Source: an uncultured Kineothrix sp.
GTDB lineage: Bacteria > Bacillota > Clostridia > Lachnospirales > Lachnospiraceae
Assembly (NCBI GenBank): GCA_910588855.1
Contig: CAJUSR010000001.1
Span: 186,001 to 250,000 of the forward strand
Direction: 5' to 3'
DNA: 64,000 bases
The notes below the pieces were generated by a model. It was not told the origin of the DNA. It ran no database searches and saw only the letters and a program-made list of their open reading frames with translations. This document shows positions 16,539 to 25,403 of the stretch, piece by piece. The position numbers and the translations under genes are program-made. Within the stretch, counting starts at the first letter, position 1. Each line of letters opens with the position of its first letter.

Positions 16539-17894
16539 TTAAAGGCTATTGACATAGTTTTTAAACAAATTGCCCCTCACTTCATAATTCGGGAACATCC
16601 CCCAGCTTGCACAAGCCGGAGACAGCAATACCGCATCCCCGCTTTCCGCTTTCTGCGTACATATGCGCAATGCTTCATCGAAACCGTCCGCCCGCACAAT
16701 ATTGTCCATGCCGTGTTCTCTGGCGCAGGCTTCTATTTTCTCCGCCGTCTGCCCGATTAGTACGAGGCATTTTACCTTACCTTCAAAAGCTTCTATCCAA
16801 TCATCATATACGCTTCCCTTGTCATAACCGCCTCCAATTAAAACCGTAGGCTTGTTCATGGCGCGGATGCCCTGAATCGCTGCGTCCGGGTTCGTTCCTT
16901 TGGAATCATTGTAATAATCCACCCCGTTTTTCGTAGCCACAAACTCAATCCGATGCTCCACCGCCCGGAATTGTTTTACCGTATCCAGAATTTTCCCCAT
17001 AGGCAAACCCATATGATAAGCAATGGCTATCGCCGCCATAACATTCTCCACATTGCACATCCCTACCAAATGCATCTCATGGATATTCAGCAGTCTTTCC
17101 TCTATGCCGTTTTTTGCCATACAGATTTCATCCCCGTCCAGATAAAAACCTTCCTTTAATTTTTGCCTGGATGAGAAAAATACGGTATGGGCAGGGCAAA
17201 TGTCGCCGAACTTTCTCGTATATTTATCTTCATAATTTAATACACATACATCTTCCTTCGTCTGTCTGGCCGCTATCCGTTCTTTTACTTCCACGTAATT
17301 TTCCATCGTATGGTGCCGGTTCAAATGATCCGGTGTAATATTTAAAATTGCAGAAACATGAGGACGAAATTCTTCCGTAGTTTCTAACTGGAAACTGCTT
17401 ACTTCTGCTACCGTAACCGTCTCTTCCCCGGCTTCCAGCGCCGTTTCCGTATATGGTGTCCCGATATTGCCCACCACATAAACGGACGGGCAGGCTTCTT
17501 TCATCATCTGCCCTACCAACGTGGTGGTTGTCGTCTTTCCATTCGTCCCCGTAATGGCGGCCAGCCTCCCCTTTGCATACCGGTATCCTAATTCCAGCTC
17601 TCCCCAAACAGGGATGCCCTTTTCTTTCAGCCTTGCCACAATCCCCACATCTACCGGTACACCCGGGCTCGGCACTGCCAAAACAATCTCTTCCACAATT
17701 TCTTTGGGCAATCTGCCGATAAACACTTCCGCATTTTTATCCTCCGGCAATTTCCCCTTTACATCCGTTGCCACAACTTTTTCATTTTCATCATAGAAAA
17801 CGGGAACAGCGCCTATCCCGAAAAGGAGCTTCGCCGCTCCTATCCCGCTAATCCCCGTTCCAATTACCAACACCTTTTTATTCCGAAGTTCCAT
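16539..17894 (-). CDS. murD: UDP-N-acetylmuramoyl-L-alanine--D-glutamate ligase
   Basis: Cytoplasmic Mur ligase adding D-Glu to UDP-MurNAc-L-Ala. The N-terminal domain has VLVIGTGISGIGAAKLL, the central ATP-binding domain has the P-loop ITGTNGKTTTTTLVGQM, and later Mur-ligase motifs include NITPDHLNRHHTMENY and YYNDSKGTNPDA. The C-terminus ends SPACASWGMFPNYEVRG. The frame is open to 17906. The first ATG there sits immediately against its AAGGA box; a TTG at 17900 and the ATG at 17894 are better spaced or more family-like, so the start is uncertain by a few codons. Confidence 0.95.
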   Translation of the reverse strand: MELRNKKVLVIGTGISGIGAAKLLFGIGAVPVFYDENEKVVATDVKGKLPEDKNAEVFIGRLPKEIVEEIVLAVPSPGVPVDVGIVARLKEKGIPVWGELELGYRYAKGRLAAITGTNGKTTTTTLVGQMMKEACPSVYVVGNIGTPYTETALEAGEETVTVAEVSSFQLETTEEFRPHVSAILNITPDHLNRHHTMENYVEVKERIAARQTKEDVCVLNYEDKYTRKFGDICPAHTVFFSSRQKLKEGFYLDGDEICMAKNGIEERLLNIHEMHLVGMCNVENVMAAIAIAYHMGLPMGKILDTVKQFRAVEHRIEFVATKNGVDYYNDSKGTNPDAAIQGIRAMNKPTVLIGGGYDKGSVYDDWIEAFEGKVKCLVLIGQTAEKIEACAREHGMDNIVRADGFDEALRICTQKAESGDAVLLSPACASWGMFPNYEVRGNLFKNYVNSL

Positions 17895-17912
17895 AGTCAA
17901 AACCATTCCTTT

Positions 17913-18872
17913 TTAAATCCCCAAACACAACGCTGCCAGACACAGCATTGCCGTCACGATAGTAAACACTGCCACTACTCTTGTCTCCGACCACCCGCAC
18001 AATTCAAAATGGTGATGGATGGGAGCCATTTTGAAAAACCGCTTCCCGCCGCTGATTTTGAAATATCCTACCTGTATCATAACCGAGATAACTTCTACGG
18101 TATATACCAAAGCCACAATCGGGATAAACAACGGCATTTGGAGCATATAAGCAGTCGCCGCCACAAATCCCCCCAATGCCAAAGAGCCCGTATCCCCCAT
18201 GAACACGCTGGCCGGATAAACATTAAAGAGTAAAAACCCTAATAACGCGCCCACCACCGCACAAGTGACCGGTTCAATCCCGCTGGCTGTCCCTATGGCA
18301 ACTGCCGTAAAAAAGGTGGCTATCATCACCGTCACACTGCTGACCAGACCATCCAACCCATCGGTAAAATTTGCACCGTTTACGGTAGCAATCACCACAA
18401 CAAACAGCACCGGAACATTCAAAACCCCCCAATCCACGTATTTCCCTGGCAGAAACGGTATCTTCATGGCAAAAGACACTTCCGCATAGTTTACCATATA
18501 ATAAGCAAATATCCCTGTCACAAGAATCTGCCCAAGCATCTTCTGCCATGCCCGCAGCCCCATAGAGCGGTGCAGCACTACTTTTATATAATCATCCAAA
18601 AAACCAATCAGCCCAAAGCCTAACGTCACAAACAGTATGGGCATAATTTTAGGATAATTTTTCATATAAATTACGGAAGTTGCGGTTATGCCGATTAGGA
18701 TAAGAATCCCTCCCATAGTCGGCGTACCCGACTTCTTCAAGTGGCTTTTCGGTCCATCATCCCTTTCGGTCTGCCCTACCTTCAGTTTCCTCAAAAACGG
18801 TATAATCACCGGCCCAAGTATGACACTTATAGCAAAGGCGATTGCTACGGACATAATCACTGTATGACTCAT
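17913..18872 (-). CDS. mraY: Phospho-N-acetylmuramoyl-pentapeptide transferase
   Basis: Integral membrane enzyme that transfers phospho-MurNAc-pentapeptide to undecaprenyl phosphate, forming lipid I. Its 319 residues contain about ten membrane segments. Family motifs seen: HLKKSGTPTMGGILIL, the aspartates in GFLDDYIKV, the NGANFTDGLDGL loop with catalytic Asp, and the C-terminal APIHHHFELCGWSE histidine motif. It is followed within 20 bp by murD. Secure. Confidence 0.97.
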   Translation of the reverse strand: MSHTVIMSVAIAFAISVILGPVIIPFLRKLKVGQTERDDGPKSHLKKSGTPTMGGILILIGITATSVIYMKNYPKIMPILFVTLGFGLIGFLDDYIKVVLHRSMGLRAWQKMLGQILVTGIFAYYMVNYAEVSFAMKIPFLPGKYVDWGVLNVPVLFVVVIATVNGANFTDGLDGLVSSVTVMIATFFTAVAIGTASGIEPVTCAVVGALLGFLLFNVYPASVFMGDTGSLALGGFVAATAYMLQMPLFIPIVALVYTVEVISVMIQVGYFKISGGKRFFKMAPIHHHFELCGWSETRVVAVFTIVTAMLCLAALCLGI

Positions 18873-18917
18873 TTTTCCATTCCTATCCTTTCCGAATCGG
18901 CATTGTAGCCATTCACC

Positions 18918-20654
18918 TTATGTATTATAATCCATTCCTTCCAAATAAGGAAGGATATTTTCAAAAAGCTGTCGCACGATAGGCGCCGCTATCTGTCCAC
19001 CGTAATAAACCCCTTTCGGATTATTGATAATGGCAACTGCCAGAACCTTAGGGTTATCCGCAGGCGCAAAGCCTAAAAAAGAAGAAATATAACGTCCGCT
19101 CCCTCTTGGAAGCGTCTGGCTGGTAGCTGTCTTGCCTCCAACCCGATAGCCTTCCACATAACCGTTTTTCCCGCTGCCGTTCTCTACCACCTGCTCCAGA
19201 ATATAGCGCATCGTTTCCGACGTTTCTGCAGAAACAATATTTTTCTGTACCGGATATTGCAAAGTTTTTACCGTCTCCCCTTCCCCATTTACCACCTTTA
19301 CGCCAAAGTGGGGCGTTACCCTGTTTCCTCCATTGATAATAGAAGAAGCGGTAGTTGCCAACTGGATAGGGGTAATCTGGAACGACTGCCCAAAGGAAAT
19401 CGTGGCCAGTTCCACCGCACCGATATTTTCTTTTTTATGCATAATGGTTCCGGCTTCCCCGGGCAAATCCACACCTGTTTTCGTCAAAAGGCCAAATTGC
19501 TTAAAATAGTCGTAATACCGGTCTACACCCAGCCGCAGCCCTACCGTTATAAACACCGGGTTGCAGGAGTTCATCGTACCCTGTACGAAATCTTCCGCCC
19601 CGTGGCCGCCTACCTTATGGCATCGTATCCTTCTGTCCTCTACCATAATATAGCCCGGGCAGCTAAAACGGTCATTTACCGTAACTTCCCCCGATTCCAG
19701 CCCGGCGGCTGCCGTAATGATTTTAAAAGTGGAACCAGGTTCATAAGTATCATTGATACATCCGTTCCGCCACATCTGGTTCAGGGCATTTTGCTTTTCT
19801 TCCTGGCTTGCCGGAGTGGGGATTCCTTCCGGCAATGTATAAGGGTCGTTTAAATTGAACTCAGGCACATTCACCATCGCCAGTATTTCCCCGTTCTGAG
19901 GGTTCATCACCAATATGGAGACGCTGTCTGCCTGCTTTGTCTCCATCGCCTGCATCGCCAGTTGGGTCGCATAGCTTTGGATATTGATGTCCAGGCTTAC
20001 ATGGACATCATTGCCGCTTTCCGGCTCAACCCGTTCCTCCCCGGCTTCTGCAATTTCCACCCCTTTTGCATCTGTCACTGTTAGGATAGTTCCCTCTTTC
20101 CCCTTCAAATATTCCTCGTAAATAACCTCCAGACCGATAATGCCCTGATTATCCCCTCCTGTAAATCCCAAGACTTTCGATGCCAAGGTTTCATAAGGAT
20201 AATATCTTTTATAATCCTCATCCACCTTCACCCCGTCCAAATCGTACTCCCGTATTTTATCCCCTATGGATTTATCCACATTGCTTTTAATCCTCTCGAT
20301 GGCGGAATATTTCTCCACCCTTTTGGACACATATTCCTCCGACAGCCCCAGTTCCTTAGAAAGGGTTTTCACTACTGCCTCCGCATCGGTTATCTGGTTA
20401 TGGATAACCGAAATGGTGCATACGGTACGGTTATCTGCCAGTACCGCACCGGTAGAATCAATAATCCTTCCCCTGGCCGCTTTAATGGAACGTTCCCTTT
20501 CATGAAGGTTTTTCGCCGCCTCCGTATAATGGGCCGAACAGCCCACCATCAAATAGACAAGGCGTCCGATCAGCAAAAGGAATGCCGCCGTACAAAGGAA
20601 AAATGCCACTACGATTTTTTTTCTTATATACGTTTTATTTTTGGTTGGTAACAT
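18918..20654 (-). CDS. Class B penicillin-binding protein (SpoVD/FtsI type)
   Basis: Single-pass membrane transpeptidase that cross-links peptidoglycan. The 578-residue product has a basic N-terminus with one membrane segment (VVAFFLCTAAFLLLIGRLVYL), a dimerisation domain starting at the AARGRIIDSTGAVLADN motif, and a transpeptidase domain with YEPGSTFKIITA (STxK nucleophile Ser), SCN and GGKTATSQT (KTG variant KTA). No PASTA domain is present. Its ribosome binding site GAGG is 11 nt from the ATG and lies inside a perfect hairpin. It is the second of two class B PBPs in the cluster; one is probably SpoVD, the other PbpB/FtsI, but which is which is unclear. Confidence 0.92.
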   Translation of the reverse strand: MLPTKNKTYIRKKIVVAFFLCTAAFLLLIGRLVYLMVGCSAHYTEAAKNLHERERSIKAARGRIIDSTGAVLADNRTVCTISVIHNQITDAEAVVKTLSKELGLSEEYVSKRVEKYSAIERIKSNVDKSIGDKIREYDLDGVKVDEDYKRYYPYETLASKVLGFTGGDNQGIIGLEVIYEEYLKGKEGTILTVTDAKGVEIAEAGEERVEPESGNDVHVSLDINIQSYATQLAMQAMETKQADSVSILVMNPQNGEILAMVNVPEFNLNDPYTLPEGIPTPASQEEKQNALNQMWRNGCINDTYEPGSTFKIITAAAGLESGEVTVNDRFSCPGYIMVEDRRIRCHKVGGHGAEDFVQGTMNSCNPVFITVGLRLGVDRYYDYFKQFGLLTKTGVDLPGEAGTIMHKKENIGAVELATISFGQSFQITPIQLATTASSIINGGNRVTPHFGVKVVNGEGETVKTLQYPVQKNIVSAETSETMRYILEQVVENGSGKNGYVEGYRVGGKTATSQTLPRGSGRYISSFLGFAPADNPKVLAVAIINNPKGVYYGGQIAAPIVRQLFENILPYLEGMDYNT

Positions 20655-20663
20655 AGGTAAGTA

Positions 20664-20712
20664 AACCTCATAAAAAGGTGTTACTACAATTTATTATCCT
20701 TTTTATGAGGTT
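20664..20712 (-). promoter_or_regulatory. RBS-masking hairpin before the second PBP
   Basis: A perfect 15-bp inverted repeat (AACCTCATAAAAAGG and its complement) with a 19-nt loop lies between the two PBP genes. On the mRNA the 3' arm contains UAUGAGGUU, whose GAGG is the only Shine-Dalgarno-like sequence before the start at 20654. No U-run follows, so a terminator is less likely than translational control. Confidence 0.6.
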
Positions 20713-20752
20713 ATTCGTTTTTTCACCAACCGGAAAAATCTTTTTGTACCTT

Positions 20753-23128
20753 TTAAAACGGACTGTTATCCTCTTCACTGTCTGTCCGGTTCCCGCCGGC
20801 GCTGCCAAGCCCTGCCGGCGTGCTGTCATCCCCGCCGGCTACTACATGCCCTGTTTCCGGGTCTACCAGCGTACCTGTTTCCGGGTCTTTCGCATAGCCC
20901 GATTCCGGGTCAATGGGGAATGACTTCCAAATCGTCGAGCGAACCGCTTTTTCGCCTTCCTCCCCGTCTCCTTCCCCGCTTCCGGACGTTCCATTATTCC
21001 CTTCTTCTCCGCTTCCGGGCGTTCCGTTACTGCCCTCTTCCCCGTTTCCGGGCGTTCCATTGCTGCCCTCTTCTCCGTTCGCGCCCGTTCCTTCTCCTCT
21101 GCTGCCGCCTTCTTCTCCTTCTGCCCCTTCTTGCCCCTCTTCTTCCGGGGCTACCGGCGACATAATTTCCTGCTGCAAATCTTCCAATTCTTTCCGTTCT
21201 TTATCCGTCAGCTCCTCTGTCATAAAAATGCCCATATAAGGAAGCACTTCTGTCAGAATATTCCTGACAATGCCTGTGGCAAACTTGGCATCGTCCTGAT
21301 ATTGCACATTGGGCCTGTCCACCACCACGTAAATGGCTATCTGCGGGTCATCCGCAGGGGCATATCCCATAAAGGAAACCACATATTCATTGTTTTTACG
21401 GGGCAGGGTTTCCGCCGTTCCTGTTTTCCCGCCAATCAGATACCCCGCCGGACGCGCCGTCTTGCCCGTTCCGTTTTCCCCGCTGACAACCAGGTTGCAA
21501 TATTCCTTGATTTTTTCGGAAACGGATGTGGAAATGGTCTGCTTTAACAGACGTGGCTCAATGTTCTGCACGGTAGCCCCGCTTGGGCTGATAATCTTGC
21601 TCACTACATGCGGCTCATAATAATTTCCGCCATTAATCAAAGAACAAAATCCGGTTATCATCTGAATCATCGTCACATTATAGCCCTGTCCGAAGGAATT
21701 GGTCGCCAACTCCGTCGGCCCTATGGAATTTATATCGTATACAAGATTTGACGTACGGGATTCCCCCCACAAATCAATGTTGGTCTTCAAGCCAAAATTG
21801 AAAATATGCTGGTAATCGATATATGTTTCCCGTCCGGTCATCGCCGCTATGTCCATCATTGCCACGTTGCAGGATATCTCCACAGCCTGTGCCACCGAAA
21901 CCTCGCCATCGCCCCATTTATTATGGCATTTGATAGGGTAGCCCCCGATTTCCCGGACACCGTTGCAGTTAAAATATTCATCCCCCGTGATTTTCCCGGA
22001 GTCCAAAGCAGCAGCTACCGTAAAAGGTTTTGCAACGGAACCCGGCTCGTAAGTATCGTTGATGCAGAAATTCCTCCACAAAGCGTTAAACTGCTGCATC
22101 TTCAAATCGGAATCCAAAGCATTGAAGGTTTCAGGGGTAAGATATTCCCCCTGTACCACATTCCCTACATCGTTCACCATAGGCATCCCATATAAATCTT
22201 CCGGGTTCATCCTGTCATTCAAATCAAAATCCGGATAACTCGCCATCGCAAGGATGTTCCCGGTATTCACTTCCATAATAATGCAGGCCGTATTATTGCT
22301 TCCGTTCCTTTCTACAAAGTTGTCTTTATATTCCTCATTGAACTTCCTCAAATATTTTTCCACAATGCTCTGGATATTCACATCAATGGTGGTCACGATA
22401 GAGTTGCCATCCACTGCGGCAATCGTCGTCCTCTCCAATGCTGCGTCGTCATTTAAGTAACCATATTCCCTTCCGGCGGTGCCGCTTAACACATTGTTAT
22501 AATATTGCTCCAAACCATACAACCCATTGTTGTCGCTCCTGGTAAATCCGATGAGGTCGCACGCCAACCTGCCGTTGGGGTATATCCTTCTGTATTCTTC
22601 CTCGAACCAGATGCCTTTGATATTGGCGCCGGCCTCTTCATCCTCCTGCAGTTCTTTAAATCCCCTGATTTCTTCATAGGTCATTTGCTTCGCCAGTACA
22701 TAATAAGAAGAATCCGGGTGGGATTCCAGACGGGATCGTATGATTCCTGTATCCAGCCCAAGCTCCTTCTGTACCGCTTCAATGGTCGGCTCAATATATT
22801 TCCCATCCCTGTCGCGCATAACTTTGGCATCCAAAATTACATTGTATACCTTTTCGCTGGCAGCCAGTTTCGTTCCCTTGCTGTCCAAAATATCGCCCCG
22901 CCTGAAGGGGATGGTCGTGCTGTCATACGTCTGCTGCGACAACACCTGCTTCTCGTATCTGGCACCGTCGTCTTTGTTAATACTTACCAGCCGTAAGCCA
23001 AGCCCGACGAAAGCTGACAGTACAAACAAAAAAAGTACCACCAGCTTCTTCTGCATCCTTAACGTAAACCTGCCGTTTACTCCCCTATTTCTCCTATTGC
23101 CCTGTACTCGTCCGTTCAAAAATATCAC
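20753..23128 (-). CDS. Class B penicillin-binding protein with low-complexity C-terminal tail
   Basis: A 791-residue transpeptidase with one N-terminal membrane segment (KLVVLFLFVLSAFVGLGLRLV), the PFRRGDILDSKGTKLA dimerisation motif, YEPGSVAKPFTVAAAL (the nucleophile Ser in an SVAK box rather than STxK), SCN, and GGKTGTAETLPRK. After about residue 670 it changes into a ~120-residue Gly/Glu/Asn/Ser-rich tail with three near-copies of EGSNGTPGxGE and ends in repeated DPETG motifs. The tail lies outside the membrane and could be a flexible wall-spanning linker (inference). The gene lies 5 bp after ftsL, the usual pbpB position, which favours the FtsI/PbpB septal role. Confidence 0.93.
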   Translation of the reverse strand: MIFLNGRVQGNRRNRGVNGRFTLRMQKKLVVLFLFVLSAFVGLGLRLVSINKDDGARYEKQVLSQQTYDSTTIPFRRGDILDSKGTKLAASEKVYNVILDAKVMRDRDGKYIEPTIEAVQKELGLDTGIIRSRLESHPDSSYYVLAKQMTYEEIRGFKELQEDEEAGANIKGIWFEEEYRRIYPNGRLACDLIGFTRSDNNGLYGLEQYYNNVLSGTAGREYGYLNDDAALERTTIAAVDGNSIVTTIDVNIQSIVEKYLRKFNEEYKDNFVERNGSNNTACIIMEVNTGNILAMASYPDFDLNDRMNPEDLYGMPMVNDVGNVVQGEYLTPETFNALDSDLKMQQFNALWRNFCINDTYEPGSVAKPFTVAAALDSGKITGDEYFNCNGVREIGGYPIKCHNKWGDGEVSVAQAVEISCNVAMMDIAAMTGRETYIDYQHIFNFGLKTNIDLWGESRTSNLVYDINSIGPTELATNSFGQGYNVTMIQMITGFCSLINGGNYYEPHVVSKIISPSGATVQNIEPRLLKQTISTSVSEKIKEYCNLVVSGENGTGKTARPAGYLIGGKTGTAETLPRKNNEYVVSFMGYAPADDPQIAIYVVVDRPNVQYQDDAKFATGIVRNILTEVLPYMGIFMTEELTDKERKELEDLQQEIMSPVAPEEEGQEGAEGEEGGSRGEGTGANGEEGSNGTPGNGEEGSNGTPGSGEEGNNGTSGSGEGDGEEGEKAVRSTIWKSFPIDPESGYAKDPETGTLVDPETGHVVAGGDDSTPAGLGSAGGNRTDSEEDNSPF

Positions 23129-23133
23129 CTGCT

Positions 23134-23625
23134 TTACTGCGGAATATCCGCTACTTGCCTCATATAATCGCTGCCGCCCCCCGTTACGGTTACAATTTGA
23201 CCTTCTTCCGCATACTTCATCCCAAGTTCCTGAATTGCAATCCGTTTTACCTCTTCCAAATCAATGTTGCTGGTAATACGGCTGTATTCTTCATCGTTAT
23301 CCAGCTTCAGCGTATTCAGCCGGCTTTCCAATCTGGATATATTTTTAATGCTGTTGGTAATATCCGATTGCAGCCCGATATAAATCATCAGGATAAACCC
23401 TGCGGCAATTACCGCACATGATAAAAAGAGTACATAACCCAGACTCATATGGCTGGCTTTTTCCCTGTTTTTCCTTGCGGTATTGCTGATCTGCTTCCTC
23501 GGCTTTTCCGGCACATAGATTCTCTCGTCCAGTCTCCTTACGGCATTCCCATGAACGTAAACGCTGCTTCTTCCTGTGTATGTCTGCTGTCTTCTGTTTT
23601 CTCTTCTTGCCCTATACTGCGCCAT
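23134..23625 (-). CDS. FtsL-type septum protein
   Basis: A short bitopic protein in the position of ftsL, between rsmH and the PBP gene. About 70 basic cytoplasmic residues (RARRENRRQQ...) precede a membrane segment (YVLFLSCAVIAAGFILMIYIG) and an extracellular coiled coil (NSIKNISRLESRLNTLKLDNDEEY), followed by the DLEEVKRIAIQELGM segment seen in FtsL/DivIC proteins. FtsL joins DivIB and DivIC to activate the FtsW-PBP synthase. I place the start at 23625, 4 bp after the rsmH stop, with AAAGGG 8 nt upstream; an ATG at 23643 overlaps rsmH. FtsL sequences diverge widely, so the name rests mainly on architecture and position. Confidence 0.85.
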   Translation of the reverse strand: MAQYRARRENRRQQTYTGRSSVYVHGNAVRRLDERIYVPEKPRKQISNTARKNREKASHMSLGYVLFLSCAVIAAGFILMIYIGLQSDITNSIKNISRLESRLNTLKLDNDEEYSRITSNIDLEEVKRIAIQELGMKYAEEGQIVTVTGGGSDYMRQVADIPQ

Positions 23626-23629
23626 AACA

Positions 23630-24565
23630 CTATCCCTTTTCAAACACTCTTAATTTTGCACTCTTTGAACGCTTATTCCATACCATCTCTTCTTCTTCCG
23701 GAAGTATGGGTTTCCTCGTAATGACTTTCCCTTTTGCTTTTTTCCCACATACGCACACCGGAAAATCCGGCGGGCATGTGCAAGGGTTTTCGTAATTCCT
23801 GAATGCGGTTTTTACCATCCTATCCTCCAGGGAATGGAAAGTAATAATACAAAGCCTTCCTTCCGGGTTCAGGCAATCAGCCAAATCCTCCAAAGAATCT
23901 TTCAGCACTTCCAGTTCCCGGTTACATGCAATACGTATGGCCTGAAACGTCTTTTTGGAAGGATGCCCTCCCGTCCGGCGCATTTTTGCCGGTATTGCAG
24001 CCTTTATAATTTCATTCAGTTCGCCTGTAGTTTCAATCGGCTTCTCCTGCCTTGCCAGCACAATATGCTTTGCGATATTTTTTGCAAACTTATCCTCACC
24101 AAAATCCCTGATGATGCGGAACAGCTCCCCTTCCGGGTAATCGTTCACAATATCTCTGGCATTCAGTTCCTGCCGCGTATCCATCCGCATATCCAGCTTA
24201 GTGTCATATTTATAAGAAAATCCTCTCTCTAAAGTATCCAATTGATAGGAAGAAACCCCAAGGTCCAAAAGGATGCCGTCCACGCTTGCAATTCCTAGCC
24301 CTTTCAATACCTCCTTTATATTGCAATAATTATTCCTTACAATAACCACTTTGTCCGAAAAGGAGGAAAGCCTTTCTCCGGCAGCTTTTATTGCCGCCTC
24401 ATCCTGATCGATGCCAATCAGCTTTCCTTTCTCCCCCAGACGGCTCGCAATCTCATAGGAATGACCGCCCCCGCCCAGAGTACCATCTACATAAATACCG
24501 TCGCTTTTTATCTTTAAATTGTCTATTGTTTCTTTTAACAAAACGGAGCTGTGCTTAAATTCCAT
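23630..24565 (-). CDS. rsmH: 16S rRNA (cytosine(1402)-N(4))-methyltransferase
   Basis: SAM-dependent methyltransferase acting on C1402 of 16S rRNA, second gene of most dcw clusters. The product begins MEFKHSSVLLKETIDNL, then shows the SAM motif YVDGTLGGGGHSYEIA, GIDQDEAAI, GILLDLGVSSYQLD, RGFSYK...LDMRMD and ends with the Zn/Cys-rich CTCPPDFPVCVCG and ITRKP. The frame is open to 24652, but the ATG at 24565 has AAGGAG 6 nt upstream and gives the family N-terminus. Secure. Confidence 0.97.
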   Translation of the reverse strand: MEFKHSSVLLKETIDNLKIKSDGIYVDGTLGGGGHSYEIASRLGEKGKLIGIDQDEAAIKAAGERLSSFSDKVVIVRNNYCNIKEVLKGLGIASVDGILLDLGVSSYQLDTLERGFSYKYDTKLDMRMDTRQELNARDIVNDYPEGELFRIIRDFGEDKFAKNIAKHIVLARQEKPIETTGELNEIIKAAIPAKMRRTGGHPSKKTFQAIRIACNRELEVLKDSLEDLADCLNPEGRLCIITFHSLEDRMVKTAFRNYENPCTCPPDFPVCVCGKKAKGKVITRKPILPEEEEMVWNKRSKSAKLRVFEKG

Positions 24566-24614
24566 CCATTTCTCCTTGCCGTGGTGGAGAGGCCGCTGTT
24601 TATACCTTTCCGGT

Positions 24615-25046
24615 TTATATGCCAAGCCCAAGTTCCGACATATGTTCTGCAATGCTTTCCATGTCTTCGTAAGCTGACTCGCCTTCCCATCTTTCCTTAC
24701 TCCAGATTTCGATTCTGCTCGCCACGCCTATTAGGGCAACTTCCTTATTGATACCGGCAAATTCCTTTAATACCGAAGGTATCAGTATCCTCCCCTGCTT
24801 GTCCACCTCCACGCTGGCAGCCCCTGCCAGAAAAAAACGGACAAAACTTCTTGCATCTTTATTTGTAAGCGGCAGGCTCCTGAGCTTTTCCTCAAAGGAG
24901 GCCCATTCCCTGTTATCGTACACAAATAAACAACCGTCCAACCCCTTTGTCACAACGAACTCATCACCGAGAGCTTCACGGAACTTTGAGGGGATGATCA
25001 GCCGGTTCTTTGCATCAATTGTATGGTTGTACTCTCCCATAAACAT
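24615..25046 (-). CDS. mraZ: Transcriptional regulator MraZ
   Basis: First gene of the dcw cluster and its DNA-binding regulator; the protein is a double SpoVT/AbrB-type fold that forms rings and binds repeats in its own promoter. The start MFMGEYNHTIDAKNRLIIPSK matches the family exactly, and the second AbrB-like half is at VEVDKQGRILIPSVLKEFAG. The length from this start is 143 residues. Upstream codons to 25127 are in frame but would run through the operator region and are not conserved. Four 10-bp-spaced AGTGG repeats lie just upstream. Confidence 0.96.
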   Translation of the reverse strand: MFMGEYNHTIDAKNRLIIPSKFREALGDEFVVTKGLDGCLFVYDNREWASFEEKLRSLPLTNKDARSFVRFFLAGAASVEVDKQGRILIPSVLKEFAGINKEVALIGVASRIEIWSKERWEGESAYEDMESIAEHMSELGLGI

Positions 25047-25146
25047 ATAGCTCACCCGCCGTTCCAAAAAGTAGTCTGCCGTCACCGTCCGGCTTTCAAA
25101 GCCATTGCGGCTGACGCATCGTGGCATGAAGCCCTGCCACAGGAAA

Positions 25147-25204
25147 CCACTTTCGCAGGATTTTTATCCCACTTCGTTCCACTTCATACCACTTCCCACC
25201 ACTT
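25147..25204. promoter_or_regulatory. MraZ-box repeats (operator of the dcw cluster)
   Basis: The hexamer CCACTT (AAGTGG on the coding strand) occurs at 25169, 25179, 25189 and 25199, exactly 10 bp apart, and once more at 25147. MraZ proteins are known to bind short direct repeats with about 10-bp period upstream of mraZ. The repeats begin about 10 bp downstream of the promoter -10. Confidence 0.85.
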
Positions 25205-25213
25205 TTATAATAG

Positions 25214-25242
25214 ATTCTATACTAATATGGAACGTTTGACAA
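25214..25242 (-). promoter_or_regulatory. mraZ / dcw promoter
   Basis: TTGTCA and TAGAAT separated by 17 bp on the minus strand. Transcription would start near 25207, at the first MraZ repeat, so MraZ binding would block initiation or early elongation. Confidence 0.65.
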
Positions 25243-25265
25243 GCAAAACTGACGATTTTATTTAC

Positions 25266-25304
25266 AAAAAATGCACTTTACAATTTCCTGTAAAGCGCAT
25301 TTTT
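25266..25304 (-). terminator. ychF terminator
   Basis: Fifteen-base arms (AAAAATGCGCTTTAC with one mismatch) and an 8-nt loop, with T-runs on both sides, 100 bp after the ychF stop and just before the mraZ promoter. Confidence 0.75.
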
Positions 25305-25403
25305 CCTGCATTTCCCATATATTGTAGGAACATTTGTTCCGTATGCCAGATGTGGTTTTAACCATTTCCGGCAGACAAAAGGCAAAATCCTATCCGTAAA
25401 TTT

